Positions 24,016 through 32,281 of a DNA stretch of 45,561 nucleotides are shown here, in pieces. The position numbers and the translations under genes are program-made. The stretch covers positions 1 to 45,561 of the forward strand of contig CBDUSI010000023.1 of assembly GCA_965370045.1 (NCBI GenBank), given 5' to 3'. Each line of letters begins with the position of its first letter. The stretch's first letter is position 1. The notes under the pieces are model-generated. The model saw only the letters and a program-made list of their open reading frames with translations, ran no database searches and was not told the origin of the DNA. This stretch comes from CAZONU01 sp965370045. GTDB taxonomy: Bacteria > Planctomycetota > SZUA-567 > JAKLDR01.

Positions 24016-26768
24016 AACCGGAGGGCGAGTTCTCCCGCGAGGAGCTCGGCCGGGCGCTGGGCCTCGGCGAGGTGCTGGTAGTGGGCGCCCTGGTGGTGCT
24101 CGCCCCGGTGGTCCGCGGCGAGACCGCCTACGGCTCGGTGAACAGTTTCCTTCCCCGGGTGCTGGCCGGGGACGGGTACTTCCTGATAGTGCTGGCCTTC
24201 CTGGGCGCCGTGCTCCTGGCCCGCGTGCTGGCCTCCGGACGGCTGACAGTGCCAGAGCCGGGTGCGCTGGGGCTGCTGGCCGCCTGCTTCGGCTACGTGG
24301 CGCTGCGCGGCGCCTTCAGCGATCATCCCTACGAGGCCCAGCGCGAGACGCTGGCCTGGCTGTCCAACCTGTTGGTCTTCGCCCTGGTGATCCTGGTCGC
24401 CGACCTGGGGCGGATACGTCGGCTGCTGGTCGCCGCGGTGGCCGCGTCGCTGGCGGTGCAGGGCTTCCAGGCGCTTTATCAGTATTACGTCACGCTGCCC
24501 GAGATACGCGAGTTCGTCGAGCGTGGCGTTGCCCAGGGGGGCGTCGATCCCCAGAACCCCGCGGCGGTCTCCCGGCTGCTCTCCGGCGAGCCATTCACGA
24601 CCTTCCTGCACGCCAACGCCCTGGGCGGATGGATGGCCTCCGCGGCGCTGGCCAGCTCGGGACTGCTGGCCGGTTACATGTTGATACGCGGCCAAGCGCC
24701 GGAGCGGACGCGGTTGCCGGTGAGCCTGCCGGCGCTGGTGTTGGCCGTCGTGGCCTTCGCCAGCTTCTGTTTCTGCCTCTCTTTCCCGGCATTCGGCGCG
24801 ACGGTGATAGCTCCACAGGTGCACGCTCTGTTCCTGACGGCTGCTGGGCTGAGCCTGGGGCTCTGCCTTTTCACCGGCTGGCGGGCGCGGGCCCTGAGTC
24901 GACCGCTGGTGGCGCTTTGCTGGCTGCCGCTGGCCGTTCTCTTCGCGTGGACCTTCCGGCTGACCGGCTCCAAGGGGGCCTACATCGCGCTGGGGACGGC
25001 GCTGGCCGGCGCGCTCTTCGCGGCCCCCCCCGCCGAGGGTCGGACCCGCAAGATCCTGCGCGCCGCCGGCGGCGCCGCGCTGGGGCTGATGCTCGCCGGA
25101 GCGTTGGCTTACTTGTTGATCCCCGGCCTGCCGGGCCGCTCGGAGATGGCCGGCTCCGTCGGCGTGCGCCTGGGCTACTGGCGCCCGGCGGCGGTGATGG
25201 CCTGGGAGAACCCCGCCTTCGGCCTGGGCCCCGGCACCTTCGGCGCGCACTACCCGCGGCTCAAGCTGCCCATGGCCGAAGAAAGCCAGTCGGCCCATTC
25301 CGCGTACATGGAAACCGCCGCGGAGCAGGGCTTCCTGGGACTGGCGCTGCTCCTGGCCTTCTGGGGCTGGGTGATGTGGCGCATCTATCGCCGCGTCGCC
25401 TCGCCCGCCGGGGACGTCGAGCCTGATGCACGGGCCGCCCGGCTGAAGTGGCTGGGCGCGGTCCTGCTGGCCGGGACCGGGGCGACGGCCGCCGCCGCCA
25501 AGCTGACGCTCACCGGGGTCAGCTGGCAGGCCCTGGCCACCCTGGGGCTGGTCTGGGCGGGGTGTTTCGCGCTGGTGGCCTGGCCGCTGGCGCTTTCGGG
25601 CGACGACGGGCCCAAGCGCGCGGCGCGCCTCGTGGACTGGGCGCTCTTCGCCGCGCTGGGCGCCTTCCTGGTGCACTCCGCCGGGAGCATGGGCATGAGC
25701 CTGCGCTCGCTGGTCGGGCCGGCGCTGATCCTCGCCGCGCTGGCGCTGGCCGGGCCGGGCCGGCGCGAGCTGGTGCTCTCCGGCCGCCGGGTCTGGATCG
25801 GGGCGCTGGCCGTGGCCGCGGCCACCGTCGCCGCCGGGCTGCTCGGCGCGCGCGAGTGGCGGCGGGGAGTGGCCTTCCAGGCCATAGAGGCCGCCAGCCA
25901 GAGCCAGGACCCCAAACTCACCCGACGCGAGCACAAGCTTCTCCTGGCCGTCAGCGTCAGCGGGGCCATCGAGGCCGACCCCCAGAACTGGCACCTGCGC
26001 CTGCACGCCGGCCGGGCGGCCATGGACGTGGCCATCCGCGCGGCCAATGAGCAGGAGCGCCTGGCTTTCTTCCGGGCGGCTGAGGAATGCTACCGGGATG
26101 CGATCAGGCTGGCCCCGGCGCGCACCAGCGCGCGGCGCGCCCTGGCGCGTTTCTATGTGTTCTGGCGCAAGAAGCTCCCCTTGGCGCCGGAGGAGTACGA
26201 GAAACTCCACAAGCTCTACCCGCTCAAGGCCGAGTACATCATCGAGTGGGCCGACGCGGAACTCCTGGCCGGACGACGCGACAGGGCGCTGCGGCTTTAT
26301 CGCCGGGCGCTGGAGACCAGCCGGCTGGTCGGCGACGAGCCTATTCATCTGTCTATCCAGTTCGAGAACCCCAATCGCCTGAGGTGGCAGCTCTTCGTGT
26401 TGAAGACCCTGGCCGCCAGGCTGGACGATGTTCTCAAAGACGATCCGAAGAACGCGCCGGTGCTCTATCGCCGGGCGGTGGCCGCGGTGGCCCGGAAACG
26501 CTTCCCGGAGGCGCTGGAATTCATGAAGCGCGCGGCCGCGGCCGAGCCGGACGACGCCCAGCTGCTGCTCTTCGAGGGCTATACCCACCGCCTGGCCGGC
26601 GACTGGAAAAGGGCGCTGGACGCCTTCGAGCGCGCCGGCAAACTGGAAAAAGGCCCGGGAAGAGCCGCCGGACCGGGCGCGGTGAGGCGGGCGCGCTACC
26701 GGACGGGCCTGGCCCGCAAGCTGGAGAAGAAGCGCAAACACTTCGGGAAGAAGGGGGCCGCGCGGTGA
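24012..26768 (+). CDS. O-antigen ligase/polymerase (Wzy_C) family protein with TPR C-terminus
   Basis: A 918-residue protein. Residues about 15-620 hold a dozen or more membrane helices. The Wzy_C/O-antigen ligase core includes SKGAYIALG, RLGYWRPAAVMAWENPAFGLGPGTFGAHYPR and AHSAYMETAAEQGFLGLALLL. The ligase joins a lipid-linked glycan to an acceptor, and the same fold also polymerises glycans; sequence alone does not separate the two. Residues about 650-905 are TPR-like helical repeats (for example AEECYRDAIRLAPARTSARRALARFYVFW and ALEFMKRAAAAEPDDAQLLLFEGY), probably outside the cytoplasm. It overlaps its neighbours on both sides by four bases (GTGA). Confidence 0.87.
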   Translation: MKPEGEFSREELGRALGLGEVLVVGALVVLAPVVRGETAYGSVNSFLPRVLAGDGYFLIVLAFLGAVLLARVLASGRLTVPEPGALGLLAACFGYVALRGAFSDHPYEAQRETLAWLSNLLVFALVILVADLGRIRRLLVAAVAASLAVQGFQALYQYYVTLPEIREFVERGVAQGGVDPQNPAAVSRLLSGEPFTTFLHANALGGWMASAALASSGLLAGYMLIRGQAPERTRLPVSLPALVLAVVAFASFCFCLSFPAFGATVIAPQVHALFLTAAGLSLGLCLFTGWRARALSRPLVALCWLPLAVLFAWTFRLTGSKGAYIALGTALAGALFAAPPAEGRTRKILRAAGGAALGLMLAGALAYLLIPGLPGRSEMAGSVGVRLGYWRPAAVMAWENPAFGLGPGTFGAHYPRLKLPMAEESQSAHSAYMETAAEQGFLGLALLLAFWGWVMWRIYRRVASPAGDVEPDARAARLKWLGAVLLAGTGATAAAAKLTLTGVSWQALATLGLVWAGCFALVAWPLALSGDDGPKRAARLVDWALFAALGAFLVHSAGSMGMSLRSLVGPALILAALALAGPGRRELVLSGRRVWIGALAVAAATVAAGLLGAREWRRGVAFQAIEAASQSQDPKLTRREHKLLLAVSVSGAIEADPQNWHLRLHAGRAAMDVAIRAANEQERLAFFRAAEECYRDAIRLAPARTSARRALARFYVFWRKKLPLAPEEYEKLHKLYPLKAEYIIEWADAELLAGRRDRALRLYRRALETSRLVGDEPIHLSIQFENPNRLRWQLFVLKTLAARLDDVLKDDPKNAPVLYRRAVAAVARKRFPEALEFMKRAAAAEPDDAQLLLFEGYTHRLAGDWKRALDAFERAGKLEKGPGRAAGPGAVRRARYRTGLARKLEKKRKHFGKKGAAR

Positions 26769-27070
26769 GAGCCTGTCACGCCTGCGGCGCGGAGTGGACC
26801 GAGAGAGAGACCCCGGGTTTCTCCGCGCATTGCGAGAAGTGCGGCGAGTACCTGCACTGCTGCGGGAACTGCAAGTTCCACGCGCCCGGCCACCACAACG
26901 ATTGCCTGGAAAGCGCAGCCGAGATGGTCCGCGACGGGACGGCCCGCAACCACTGCGAGTACTTCCAGTTCGCTGACCGCGCCGCGGCCGACGAGGCGCC
27001 CGACCGCGCGGCAGAGGCCCGCGCCAGGCTCGACGCGCTCTTCGGCAAGCCGGAGGCCGGCGGGGAATGA
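26765..27070 (+). CDS. Small Cys-rich (zinc-binding-like) protein
   Basis: A 101-residue soluble protein from a GTG that overlaps the previous stop by four bases. Cys pairs are C4-x2-C7, C23-x2-C26, C32/C33-x2-C36, then C47 and an HCEYF motif. The pattern C..C, C..C, LHCCGNC.FHAPG....C.E..AE.V.D....NHCEYF is that of a small conserved protein family of unknown role found in several phyla. Metal binding, most likely zinc, is inferred from the Cys spacing. It is joined by four-base overlaps to the ligase before and the membrane zinc-ribbon protein after. Confidence 0.75.
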   Translation: MRACHACGAEWTERETPGFSAHCEKCGEYLHCCGNCKFHAPGHHNDCLESAAEMVRDGTARNHCEYFQFADRAAADEAPDRAAEARARLDALFGKPEAGGE

Positions 27071-27333
27071 TCCCGACTCTGGCCCACAGCCACACCACCA
27101 CCGGGGAGTGGCTCTCCACCGCGCTGCTCTCCGGGCTGGCGGTGCTCTTCGTCCTGGTGGTCGGCGGGGCGCTGGTGGCAATTGCGGCCCTGGCCCGCCG
27201 GCGCGCGGCACGCCGCCGGCCCTGCCCCGACTGCGGGCTCTTCTACGACCCCGGGAAGACCCCGGCTTGTTCCGGCTGCGGGCGGGAGTTGGAAGCCGCG
27301 CCGCCGGGCCGGGAGCCCGGGGACCACCACTGA
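27067..27333 (+). CDS. Small membrane protein with C-terminal zinc ribbon
   Basis: An 88-residue protein starting at ATG in an ATGA overlap with the preceding gene. One membrane helix (about 16-44, STALLSGLAVLFVLVVGGALVAIAALA) is followed by an Arg-rich positive patch and a zinc ribbon CPDCGLFYDPGKTPACSGCG (C-x2-C-x11-C-x2-C). The Arg patch after the helix predicts that the ribbon faces the cytoplasm. No named family is recognised. It is last in the run that begins at 18494 and is followed by a new promoter. Confidence 0.7.
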   Translation: MIPTLAHSHTTTGEWLSTALLSGLAVLFVLVVGGALVAIAALARRRAARRRPCPDCGLFYDPGKTPACSGCGRELEAAPPGREPGDHH

Positions 27334-27377
27334 TAATTCGCAAGCTGCCGAGGTCGTTACCTCCCCGGTCAGGCCAC

Positions 27378-27406
27378 TTGCGCCCTCCCCCGCCCCGCCC
27401 TAGAAT
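27378..27406 (+). promoter_or_regulatory. Promoter of the 27483 lipoprotein gene
   Basis: TTGCGC (27378-27383) and TAGAAT (27401-27406) are exactly 17 bp apart in the gap after the preceding operon. The expected transcript start is near 27413 and a GGAGGG ribosome-binding site follows at 27469. Confidence 0.65.
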
Positions 27407-27482
27407 GGCTTCTCACGGTGACCAGGAACGCGGCGGGGCGGTTACCCCTTGAGGTGGGTACCGGAACCGGAGGGATGATCTG

Positions 27483-28514
27483 GTGAAGAATATGAGGAAA
27501 GCGGCGCTGGTCTCCGCGGGGCTCCTGGCCCTGGCGGTCGCGCTGGGATGCGATGGCTCCACGCACCGCTCCCCCGGGAACGGCGGGAAGGTGACGCACA
27601 ATACGGCGAAGGACGGCGTGCTGCTTCGCTACCAGTTCCCCGCCGACCAGGTGCTGCGCTACGACACCAAGCTGCGGGTGTCTTCCAGCGGCCGCAGCCG
27701 CGTTGACGAGCGGCTGCGCGCGGTGATCTACCAGCACAGCCTGGGGCCGGCGGACAGCGGGCGCAAGGCCAAGTTCCACAAGCTGGGCATCACCCGGCGG
27801 GAGATCGAGCGCAACAAGAACGAGACCGACCCGCGGCGCGGCAAGCTGCCCCCGGTGATCGCCACCCGCACCGTGGAGCCGGACATCACCCCCAACGTCG
27901 GCTACGACCGCAAGCGCAACCGCTACTACTTCCCGGTCAACACCCGGGGGATGTTCGGGTTGAGCAGCAAGGCGCCCTTCCACCGGGTGACCTACGACAG
28001 CCTGATCTACCTGCTGCCGGTGCTGCCTCCCGGCAAGGTACGGCGGGGCAGCACCTGGTCGGTGGACATGCCGGTCTACGCCGGGCCCGACTACTTCTAT
28101 CCCGCGGGGGGCTTCCGGCGCGGCAACGACTTCACGCTATCGATGAATGGCCGGGTGCGCAGCCTCTATTCGCGCGGCGGCGACACTTTCGCCGACATTT
28201 CCTGGACCTGTTCGGGCATATTCGACACCCAGACCTACAACGAGCGCTTCCCGCCACGGTTCCACAATCGCCAGCGGATCATCCACGCGGTCAAAGGCGA
28301 GGGCCGCGCGGTTTTCAACGTCACCCGTGGCATGCTGGTCAGCAGGAACGGCAAGGCCACCGTCACCTTCACCTCCCGGATACTGATGTCCCGCAAGCGG
28401 GAGGGCAAGCCCCCCACCTTCAAGTGGGAGGAGAGCAAGGACCGGCACATCCTGCACTACGACTGCCGGCTGCTCGGGGAGAAAGAGCAGGATCCGCGCC
28501 CCAAAGGCCGCTAG
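27483..28514 (+). CDS. Putative lipoprotein of unknown function
   Basis: A 343-residue protein with a lipoprotein signal: MKNMRKAALVSAGLLALAVA then the lipobox LGC at about residues 21-23, so it is probably lipid-anchored and exported. The mature part is beta-rich with no recognised domain (FDTKLRVSS-like YDTKLRVSSSGR..., LPVLPPGKVRRGSTWSVDMPVYAG, VTFTSRILMSRK). It somewhat resembles a family of outer-membrane-associated DUF proteins in PVC bacteria in which PPGKV..G.TW is followed by beta strands; this is a loose impression. The GTG at 27483 has GGAGGG eight bases upstream; an in-frame ATG occurs at 27492. Confidence 0.75.
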   Translation: MKNMRKAALVSAGLLALAVALGCDGSTHRSPGNGGKVTHNTAKDGVLLRYQFPADQVLRYDTKLRVSSSGRSRVDERLRAVIYQHSLGPADSGRKAKFHKLGITRREIERNKNETDPRRGKLPPVIATRTVEPDITPNVGYDRKRNRYYFPVNTRGMFGLSSKAPFHRVTYDSLIYLLPVLPPGKVRRGSTWSVDMPVYAGPDYFYPAGGFRRGNDFTLSMNGRVRSLYSRGGDTFADISWTCSGIFDTQTYNERFPPRFHNRQRIIHAVKGEGRAVFNVTRGMLVSRNGKATVTFTSRILMSRKREGKPPTFKWEESKDRHILHYDCRLLGEKEQDPRPKGR

Positions 28515-28536
28515 GACAGCCCCTTAGGACTTTTCG

Positions 28537-28566
28537 TTGAACCTTTCCGCCGAATCCGCGTTTAAT
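28537..28566 (+). promoter_or_regulatory. Promoter of the 28591 anti-sigma-like gene
   Basis: TTGAAC (28537-28542) and TTTAAT (28561-28566) are separated by 18 bp. The predicted start near 28573 leaves an 18-base leader holding GGGGGAAA before the ATG at 28591. This rules out the in-frame start at 28537 and disfavours that at 28567. Confidence 0.65.
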
Positions 28567-28590
28567 ATGGAAAAAGCACCGGGGGAAACC

Positions 28591-29928
28591 ATGCCCTGCG
28601 AGGCGATTTGCGCGGAACTGGTCCACTACCTGAACGACGAGCTCCCCCCCGGGCGCCGCGCGGAGATTGAAAAGCACCTGAGCGGCTGCCCGCACTGCGC
28701 CAAGGAGCTCGACGGCTACCGCTCCGCGCAGCAGGTATTCAAGCGCATCCGCGTCAAGCAGGTCTCCTCCGACTTCAACATAAAGGTCCAGGACCGCATC
28801 GCCAAGAAGATCGCCGAGTTGCGCGCCAAGGGCTCGGTGCGCTTCCGCACCGCCCGCGAGCGGGTCGACGCCGCCCGCGAGGGCCTCAGCGCCGAGGAGA
28901 TCAAGCGGCGCAGCCGCAAGGCCCTCAAGCTCTACATCATCGCCTTCGCGGTGTTGCTGCCGCTGCTGGGCCTCGGCGCCTTGGGGGGCTTCTACTACTT
29001 CAAGGAGCAGGCCCGCCAGCGGCGCCTGAGCGAAGAGGGGCGCAGGGCGCTCCTGGCCCTGACCGAGCGCCAGAACGCCCGCATCAACAGCCTGCTGTCC
29101 GTCGTGGACGCCGACGGCCGCATCGGCGGGATGACCTTCCTGAAGGACGGGGAGATGCGTCTGGTGCTGCACCGCGGCAACCGGCCGGGCGAACGCTGCG
29201 CCTCACTGTACGACGCGGACCAGTGGAAGTTCCACCTCGACCAGATCGAGAAGTACAAGGAGCTGCCCAGCTACGAGCGGGCGCGCGCCCAGGCCCAGAG
29301 CGCGGGCCGGGTGACGGTCAAGCTCGGCGGCGTGCAATTGTCCCCGGAGGTCCGCAAGGACTTCCTGGGAGAGCCCGCCCGGGTGGAGATCCTGTCCATG
29401 CCCACCAGGACGGAGATATGGCTCCGGGACGACCTGACCGACTACCTAGCCGGCCCGGCGCTGATCGAGCGGCGCGGGGCCCGGGGAAAGGGCCTGAGCG
29501 TCCTGGTGGGTGATGGGGGGCGCGTGGAGAGCCTGTCCTTCCTGCGCGACGCGGACGTGCGCATAGTGACCCACCGTGGCCGCCGGCCGGGGGAGCGCTG
29601 CGTCTTCGTCTACGACCCCGGGCAGTGGAGCGCCTACCTGGTCCAGATCGAGAAGCGCAAGGGCATGCGGGGATACGAGGCCCACATCGCCGCCGCCCGG
29701 AAGGCCCGCAAGGTGAAGGTCAAGGGCGGCGCACTGTACCTGCCGCCGGCCGTGCATCAAGATTTCCTCGGCGCCCCGGACCGTGTCGTGGTCCTGCGCC
29801 TGCTGGGCCGCGCGGAAATATGGACCCCGGGCGACCTGGACGAGTATCTGTCCGTCCGGGTCCGGCTGCGGCGGAGCAAGCCGGAGCCGGCTCCCCGCGG
29901 CCGCGGCATTCGTATAACTCCCGAATAG
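28591..29928 (+). CDS. Zinc-finger anti-sigma-like membrane protein with two MraZ-like domains
   Basis: A 445-residue protein. The N-terminus has the anti-sigma zinc-binding motif H29-x3-C33-x2-C36 (HLSGCPHCAKEL) preceded by a typical zf-HC2 helix. A membrane helix lies at about 114-137 (LYIIAFAVLLPLLGLGALGGFYYF). Two repeats follow (about 170-288 and 303-422), each reading like a whole MraZ protein: DADGRIGGMTFLKDGEMRLVLHRG, RPGERCASLYDADQWKFHL, then LSPEVRKDFLG and TEIWLRDDLTDYL; copy two has GDGGRVESLSF, RPGERCVFVYDPGQW, LPPAVHQDFLG and AEIWTPGDLDEYL. MraZ is normally a cytoplasmic SpoVT/AbrB-fold regulator, so this layout puts the fold outside the membrane. No sigma gene is adjacent. The zf-HC2 call is firm; the MraZ relation is by pattern only. 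Confidence 0.78.
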   Translation: MPCEAICAELVHYLNDELPPGRRAEIEKHLSGCPHCAKELDGYRSAQQVFKRIRVKQVSSDFNIKVQDRIAKKIAELRAKGSVRFRTARERVDAAREGLSAEEIKRRSRKALKLYIIAFAVLLPLLGLGALGGFYYFKEQARQRRLSEEGRRALLALTERQNARINSLLSVVDADGRIGGMTFLKDGEMRLVLHRGNRPGERCASLYDADQWKFHLDQIEKYKELPSYERARAQAQSAGRVTVKLGGVQLSPEVRKDFLGEPARVEILSMPTRTEIWLRDDLTDYLAGPALIERRGARGKGLSVLVGDGGRVESLSFLRDADVRIVTHRGRRPGERCVFVYDPGQWSAYLVQIEKRKGMRGYEAHIAAARKARKVKVKGGALYLPPAVHQDFLGAPDRVVVLRLLGRAEIWTPGDLDEYLSVRVRLRRSKPEPAPRGRGIRITPE

Positions 29929-29974
29929 GGTTACGGCTCAGCCGCACTTCCTGACACTGCAACCCGGCCGGAAG

Positions 29975-30002
29975 TTGCACGCCCGCCGCGCGGGGTTAGA
30001 AT
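29975..30002 (+). promoter_or_regulatory. Promoter of the aldolase-cupin operon
   Basis: TTGCAC (29975-29980) and TAGAAT (29997-30002) are 16 bp apart. The expected transcript start is near 30009; a G-rich ribosome-binding site (30035-30043) precedes the ATG at 30048. Confidence 0.65.
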
Positions 30003-30047
30003 GCCCCTCCCGCTCGCTGGGGCGGGAACGACACGGGGGGGGGATAC

Positions 30048-31055
30048 ATGAAAGCCAAAGCCAAAAGCGAGAAGTCCGCGAACGGTTCCGCCAAGAGGTG
30101 GGTGACCTACCGCCCGGACCTCAAGGTGATGGACTGCACGGTCCGCGACGGCGGGCTGATGAACAACCACCGCTTCGGCGACGAGATGGTCGCCGCCGTC
30201 TACCGCACCTGCGTTGAGGCCGGCATCGACTACATGGAGCTGGGTTACAAGTCCTCCAAGAAGATATTCTCGCCCGACGAGTACGGCGCCTGGAAGTACT
30301 GCAGCGAGGACGACCTCCGCCGGGTGATCGGCGAGAAGGACGACCGGCTCAAGCTCTCGGTCATGGCCGATGCCGAACGCACCGACTACCACACCGACAT
30401 CCTGCCCAAGAGCGAGAGCGTCCTGGACATGATCCGCATGGCCTCCTACATCCACCAGATTCCCGTGGCCCTGGACATGATCAAGGACGCCCACGACAAG
30501 GGTTACGAGACCACCCTCAACCTGATGGCCATCACCAGCGTCAACGAGCGCGAGCTGGACGAGGCCCTGGAGATCCTGGCCGAGAGCGAGGTGGACGCCG
30601 TCTACGTGGTGGACAGCTTCGGGACGCTCTACAGCGAGCAGGCCCGCTACCTCACCCAGAAATACATGCAGTACGCCAAGCCCGCCGGCAAAGAGGTGGG
30701 TTTCCACGCCCACAACAACCAGCAGCTGGCCTTCGCCAACACCATCGAGGCCATCGTGGCCGGCGTCAACATGGTCGACGGCAGCATCGCCGGGCTGGGC
30801 CGCGGCGCGGGCAACTGCCAGATCGAACTCCTGCTGGGCTTCCTGCACAACCCCAAGTACCGGCTCCGGCCCATCCTCAAGTGCATCCGCGACCACATCG
30901 GGCCGATGCACGCCGATCTCCTGTGGGGTTTCGACATCCCCTACATGCTCACCGCGCGCCTCAACCAGCACCCCCGCGCGGCCATCAAGTTCAACGCGGG
31001 CGGCGACCGCAAGGACGTCGTCAAGTTCTTCGACGAGTTGGTCGAGGAGGAGTGA
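30048..31055 (+). CDS. DRE-TIM metallolyase family aldolase (HMG-CoA lyase/hydroxyoxovalerate aldolase-like)
   Basis: A 335-residue cytoplasmic TIM-barrel enzyme. The signature MDCTVRDGGLMNNHRF (RDGG, 33-36) supplies the catalytic Arg and metal-binding Asp; GFHAHNNQQLAFANTIEA (His220, His222) supplies the other metal ligands; VDGSIAGLGRGAGNCQIELLL is the conserved end of the barrel. The family cleaves or joins C-C bonds next to a carboxylate, using divalent metal. The nearest type is the stand-alone 'aldolase catalytic domain' proteins, often near nucleotide-sugar or polysaccharide genes. The true substrate is unknown. The cupin gene follows at 7 bases, so the two are one transcript. Confidence 0.85.
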   Translation: MKAKAKSEKSANGSAKRWVTYRPDLKVMDCTVRDGGLMNNHRFGDEMVAAVYRTCVEAGIDYMELGYKSSKKIFSPDEYGAWKYCSEDDLRRVIGEKDDRLKLSVMADAERTDYHTDILPKSESVLDMIRMASYIHQIPVALDMIKDAHDKGYETTLNLMAITSVNERELDEALEILAESEVDAVYVVDSFGTLYSEQARYLTQKYMQYAKPAGKEVGFHAHNNQQLAFANTIEAIVAGVNMVDGSIAGLGRGAGNCQIELLLGFLHNPKYRLRPILKCIRDHIGPMHADLLWGFDIPYMLTARLNQHPRAAIKFNAGGDRKDVVKFFDELVEEE

Positions 31056-31062
31056 GCCGGCG

Positions 31063-31485
31063 ATGAAGTACGTCTACGATACCGCCGGACTCAAGCGCTA
31101 CCGCTTCCCCACCCACGTCAACGACCTGGTGGTGGACCGCTCGGAGGCGGAGTGCTCCGAGGTCTTCATGGTGGTCCTGCAGCCCGGCGAGGCCCCGCCG
31201 ATGCACAAGCACGACGACACCGAGCAGGTTTACTACATGTTAGACGGCGAGGGAGTCCTCACCGTCGGCGAGGGGGCCGAAGCGCACCCGGTGATGGCCG
31301 GGCAGGTGGTGGTGATTCCCCCGACGGTGCCGCACTCGGTCCGGGCGGTGGGCGGCGCGGTGCGCTACCTCGCGGTGGACAGCTTCGTCTCTCCCGAGGG
31401 CAAGCTGGAGGCCACCTGGGACGAGCACGTCAAGGCCGTCTGCGAGCAGCAGGGCTGGAAGTACGAAGACATGACCGGCGGCTGA
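31063..31485 (+). CDS. Small single-domain cupin
   Basis: A 140-residue protein with a single cupin barrel. The two cupin motifs are visible: PGEAPPMHKHDDTEQVYYMLDGEG (His48, His50, Glu54) and VVVIPPTVPHSVRAVG (His91), the normal set of metal ligands. Cupins of this kind act as isomerases, dioxygenases or sensors of small molecules. It starts 7 bases after the aldolase stop and is probably co-transcribed, so it may modify or bind the same metabolite. It converges on the DUF116 gene, with stops 18 bases apart. Confidence 0.85.
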   Translation: MKYVYDTAGLKRYRFPTHVNDLVVDRSEAECSEVFMVVLQPGEAPPMHKHDDTEQVYYMLDGEGVLTVGEGAEAHPVMAGQVVVIPPTVPHSVRAVGGAVRYLAVDSFVSPEGKLEATWDEHVKAVCEQQGWKYEDMTGG

Positions 31486-31503
31486 AGCTCCGGGCGGCTC
31501 TCG

Positions 31504-32025
31504 CTAGGGCAGCTTCTTCTCCATCAACTCGATAACCGCATCCACTTCTACGTCGGTGTCCGCGCAGCCGTCGCGCACCAGCGACACGCACTGCACGGGG
31601 ATGCCCAGCCGCTCGCACTCCAGGATGCCCAGGGCTCCCTCGAAGTGGCAGGCCACCCCCAGCACCGCTCCGGGCCTCAGTTCATCGACCAGGCGGGTGA
31701 CCGCGCTGCCGCCCTTGAGGATGCGCACCCCCAGGTAGCCGAGCTCGGCGCCGCGGCGGACCACGTCGCCGGCCTTGCAGGCCCCGCACTCGGCGCAGAC
31801 GTGCTCGGCGCCCTGCTCGTGCGCCTGGCACTCGGCCGTGCAGCGCAGGCACTGGGGCAGGAAGACTATGCGCCGGGAATAGTCAGCCCGCGCGAAGGCC
31901 TCGGCGTGCTCCAGGTTCTTCTTGGATATGAGCTCGCGGCAGAGTTCGGGGAAGTCGGCATCTTCCAGGGCCGCTGCGCCCATCAGGCTCATCAACCGGG
32001 CCAGGCTCTTGGCTGCGAATCCCAA
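31504..32025 (-). CDS. DUF116 Cys-rich protein
   Basis: A 173-residue protein of the DUF116 family. The Cys arrangement is LPQCLRCTAEC (59, 62, 66) and CAECGACKAGD (77, 80, 83), followed by the family phrases GYLGVRILKGGSAVTRLV, LGVACHFEGALGILE and GCADTDVEVD with conserved Cys residues. The Cys set suggests an iron-sulfur cluster or zinc site. The function is not established. The start is a TTG at 32025 with GGAGAACACC upstream. It is monocistronic in this window. Confidence 0.85.
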   Translation of the reverse strand: MGFAAKSLARLMSLMGAAALEDADFPELCRELISKKNLEHAEAFARADYSRRIVFLPQCLRCTAECQAHEQGAEHVCAECGACKAGDVVRRGAELGYLGVRILKGGSAVTRLVDELRPGAVLGVACHFEGALGILECERLGIPVQCVSLVRDGCADTDVEVDAVIELMEKKLP

Positions 32026-32043
32026 GGTGTTCTCCGCTTCAAG

Positions 32044-32057
32044 TGGTCGGGGCGACT
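32044..32057. repeat. 14-bp partial copy of the tRNA-Pro 3' end (att-like)
   Basis: The bases TGGTCGGGGCGACT are identical to the first 14 of the reverse-complemented 3' end (including CCA) of the tRNA-Pro at 37917-37995. It lies 20 bases outside the DUF116 start. A third copy is at 37728-37746. Confidence 0.55.
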
Positions 32058-32206
32058 TGTACGGAGTTCAGCATAACCCGGACGTTCGACTCCGTCAATC
32101 TCCACTGGTTCAGATTCACGAAGTTGTACTTCCGGGAGATATTCGCGGCGGTGGCCGGCCCGCTCTTCTGAGTCTGCTGGATTCTGGACTTCAGGCGGGC
32201 CCCAGG

Positions 32207-32212
32207 TATAAT
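32207..32212 (+). promoter_or_regulatory. -10 element before the first NHL gene
   Basis: Perfect TATAAT at 32207-32212 in the 256-base gap between DUF116 and the NHL gene. The -35 position (near 32184, CTGGAC) is weak. The transcript would carry a leader of about 60 bases with GAGGGGGAGCGA before the ATG at 32282. Confidence 0.5.
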
Positions 32213-32281
32213 GAAATCACTGTGGGAAGCCGCCTGGCGGCAGTTAACGGAGGAAGCACCCACAGCAGCGAGGGGGAGCGA

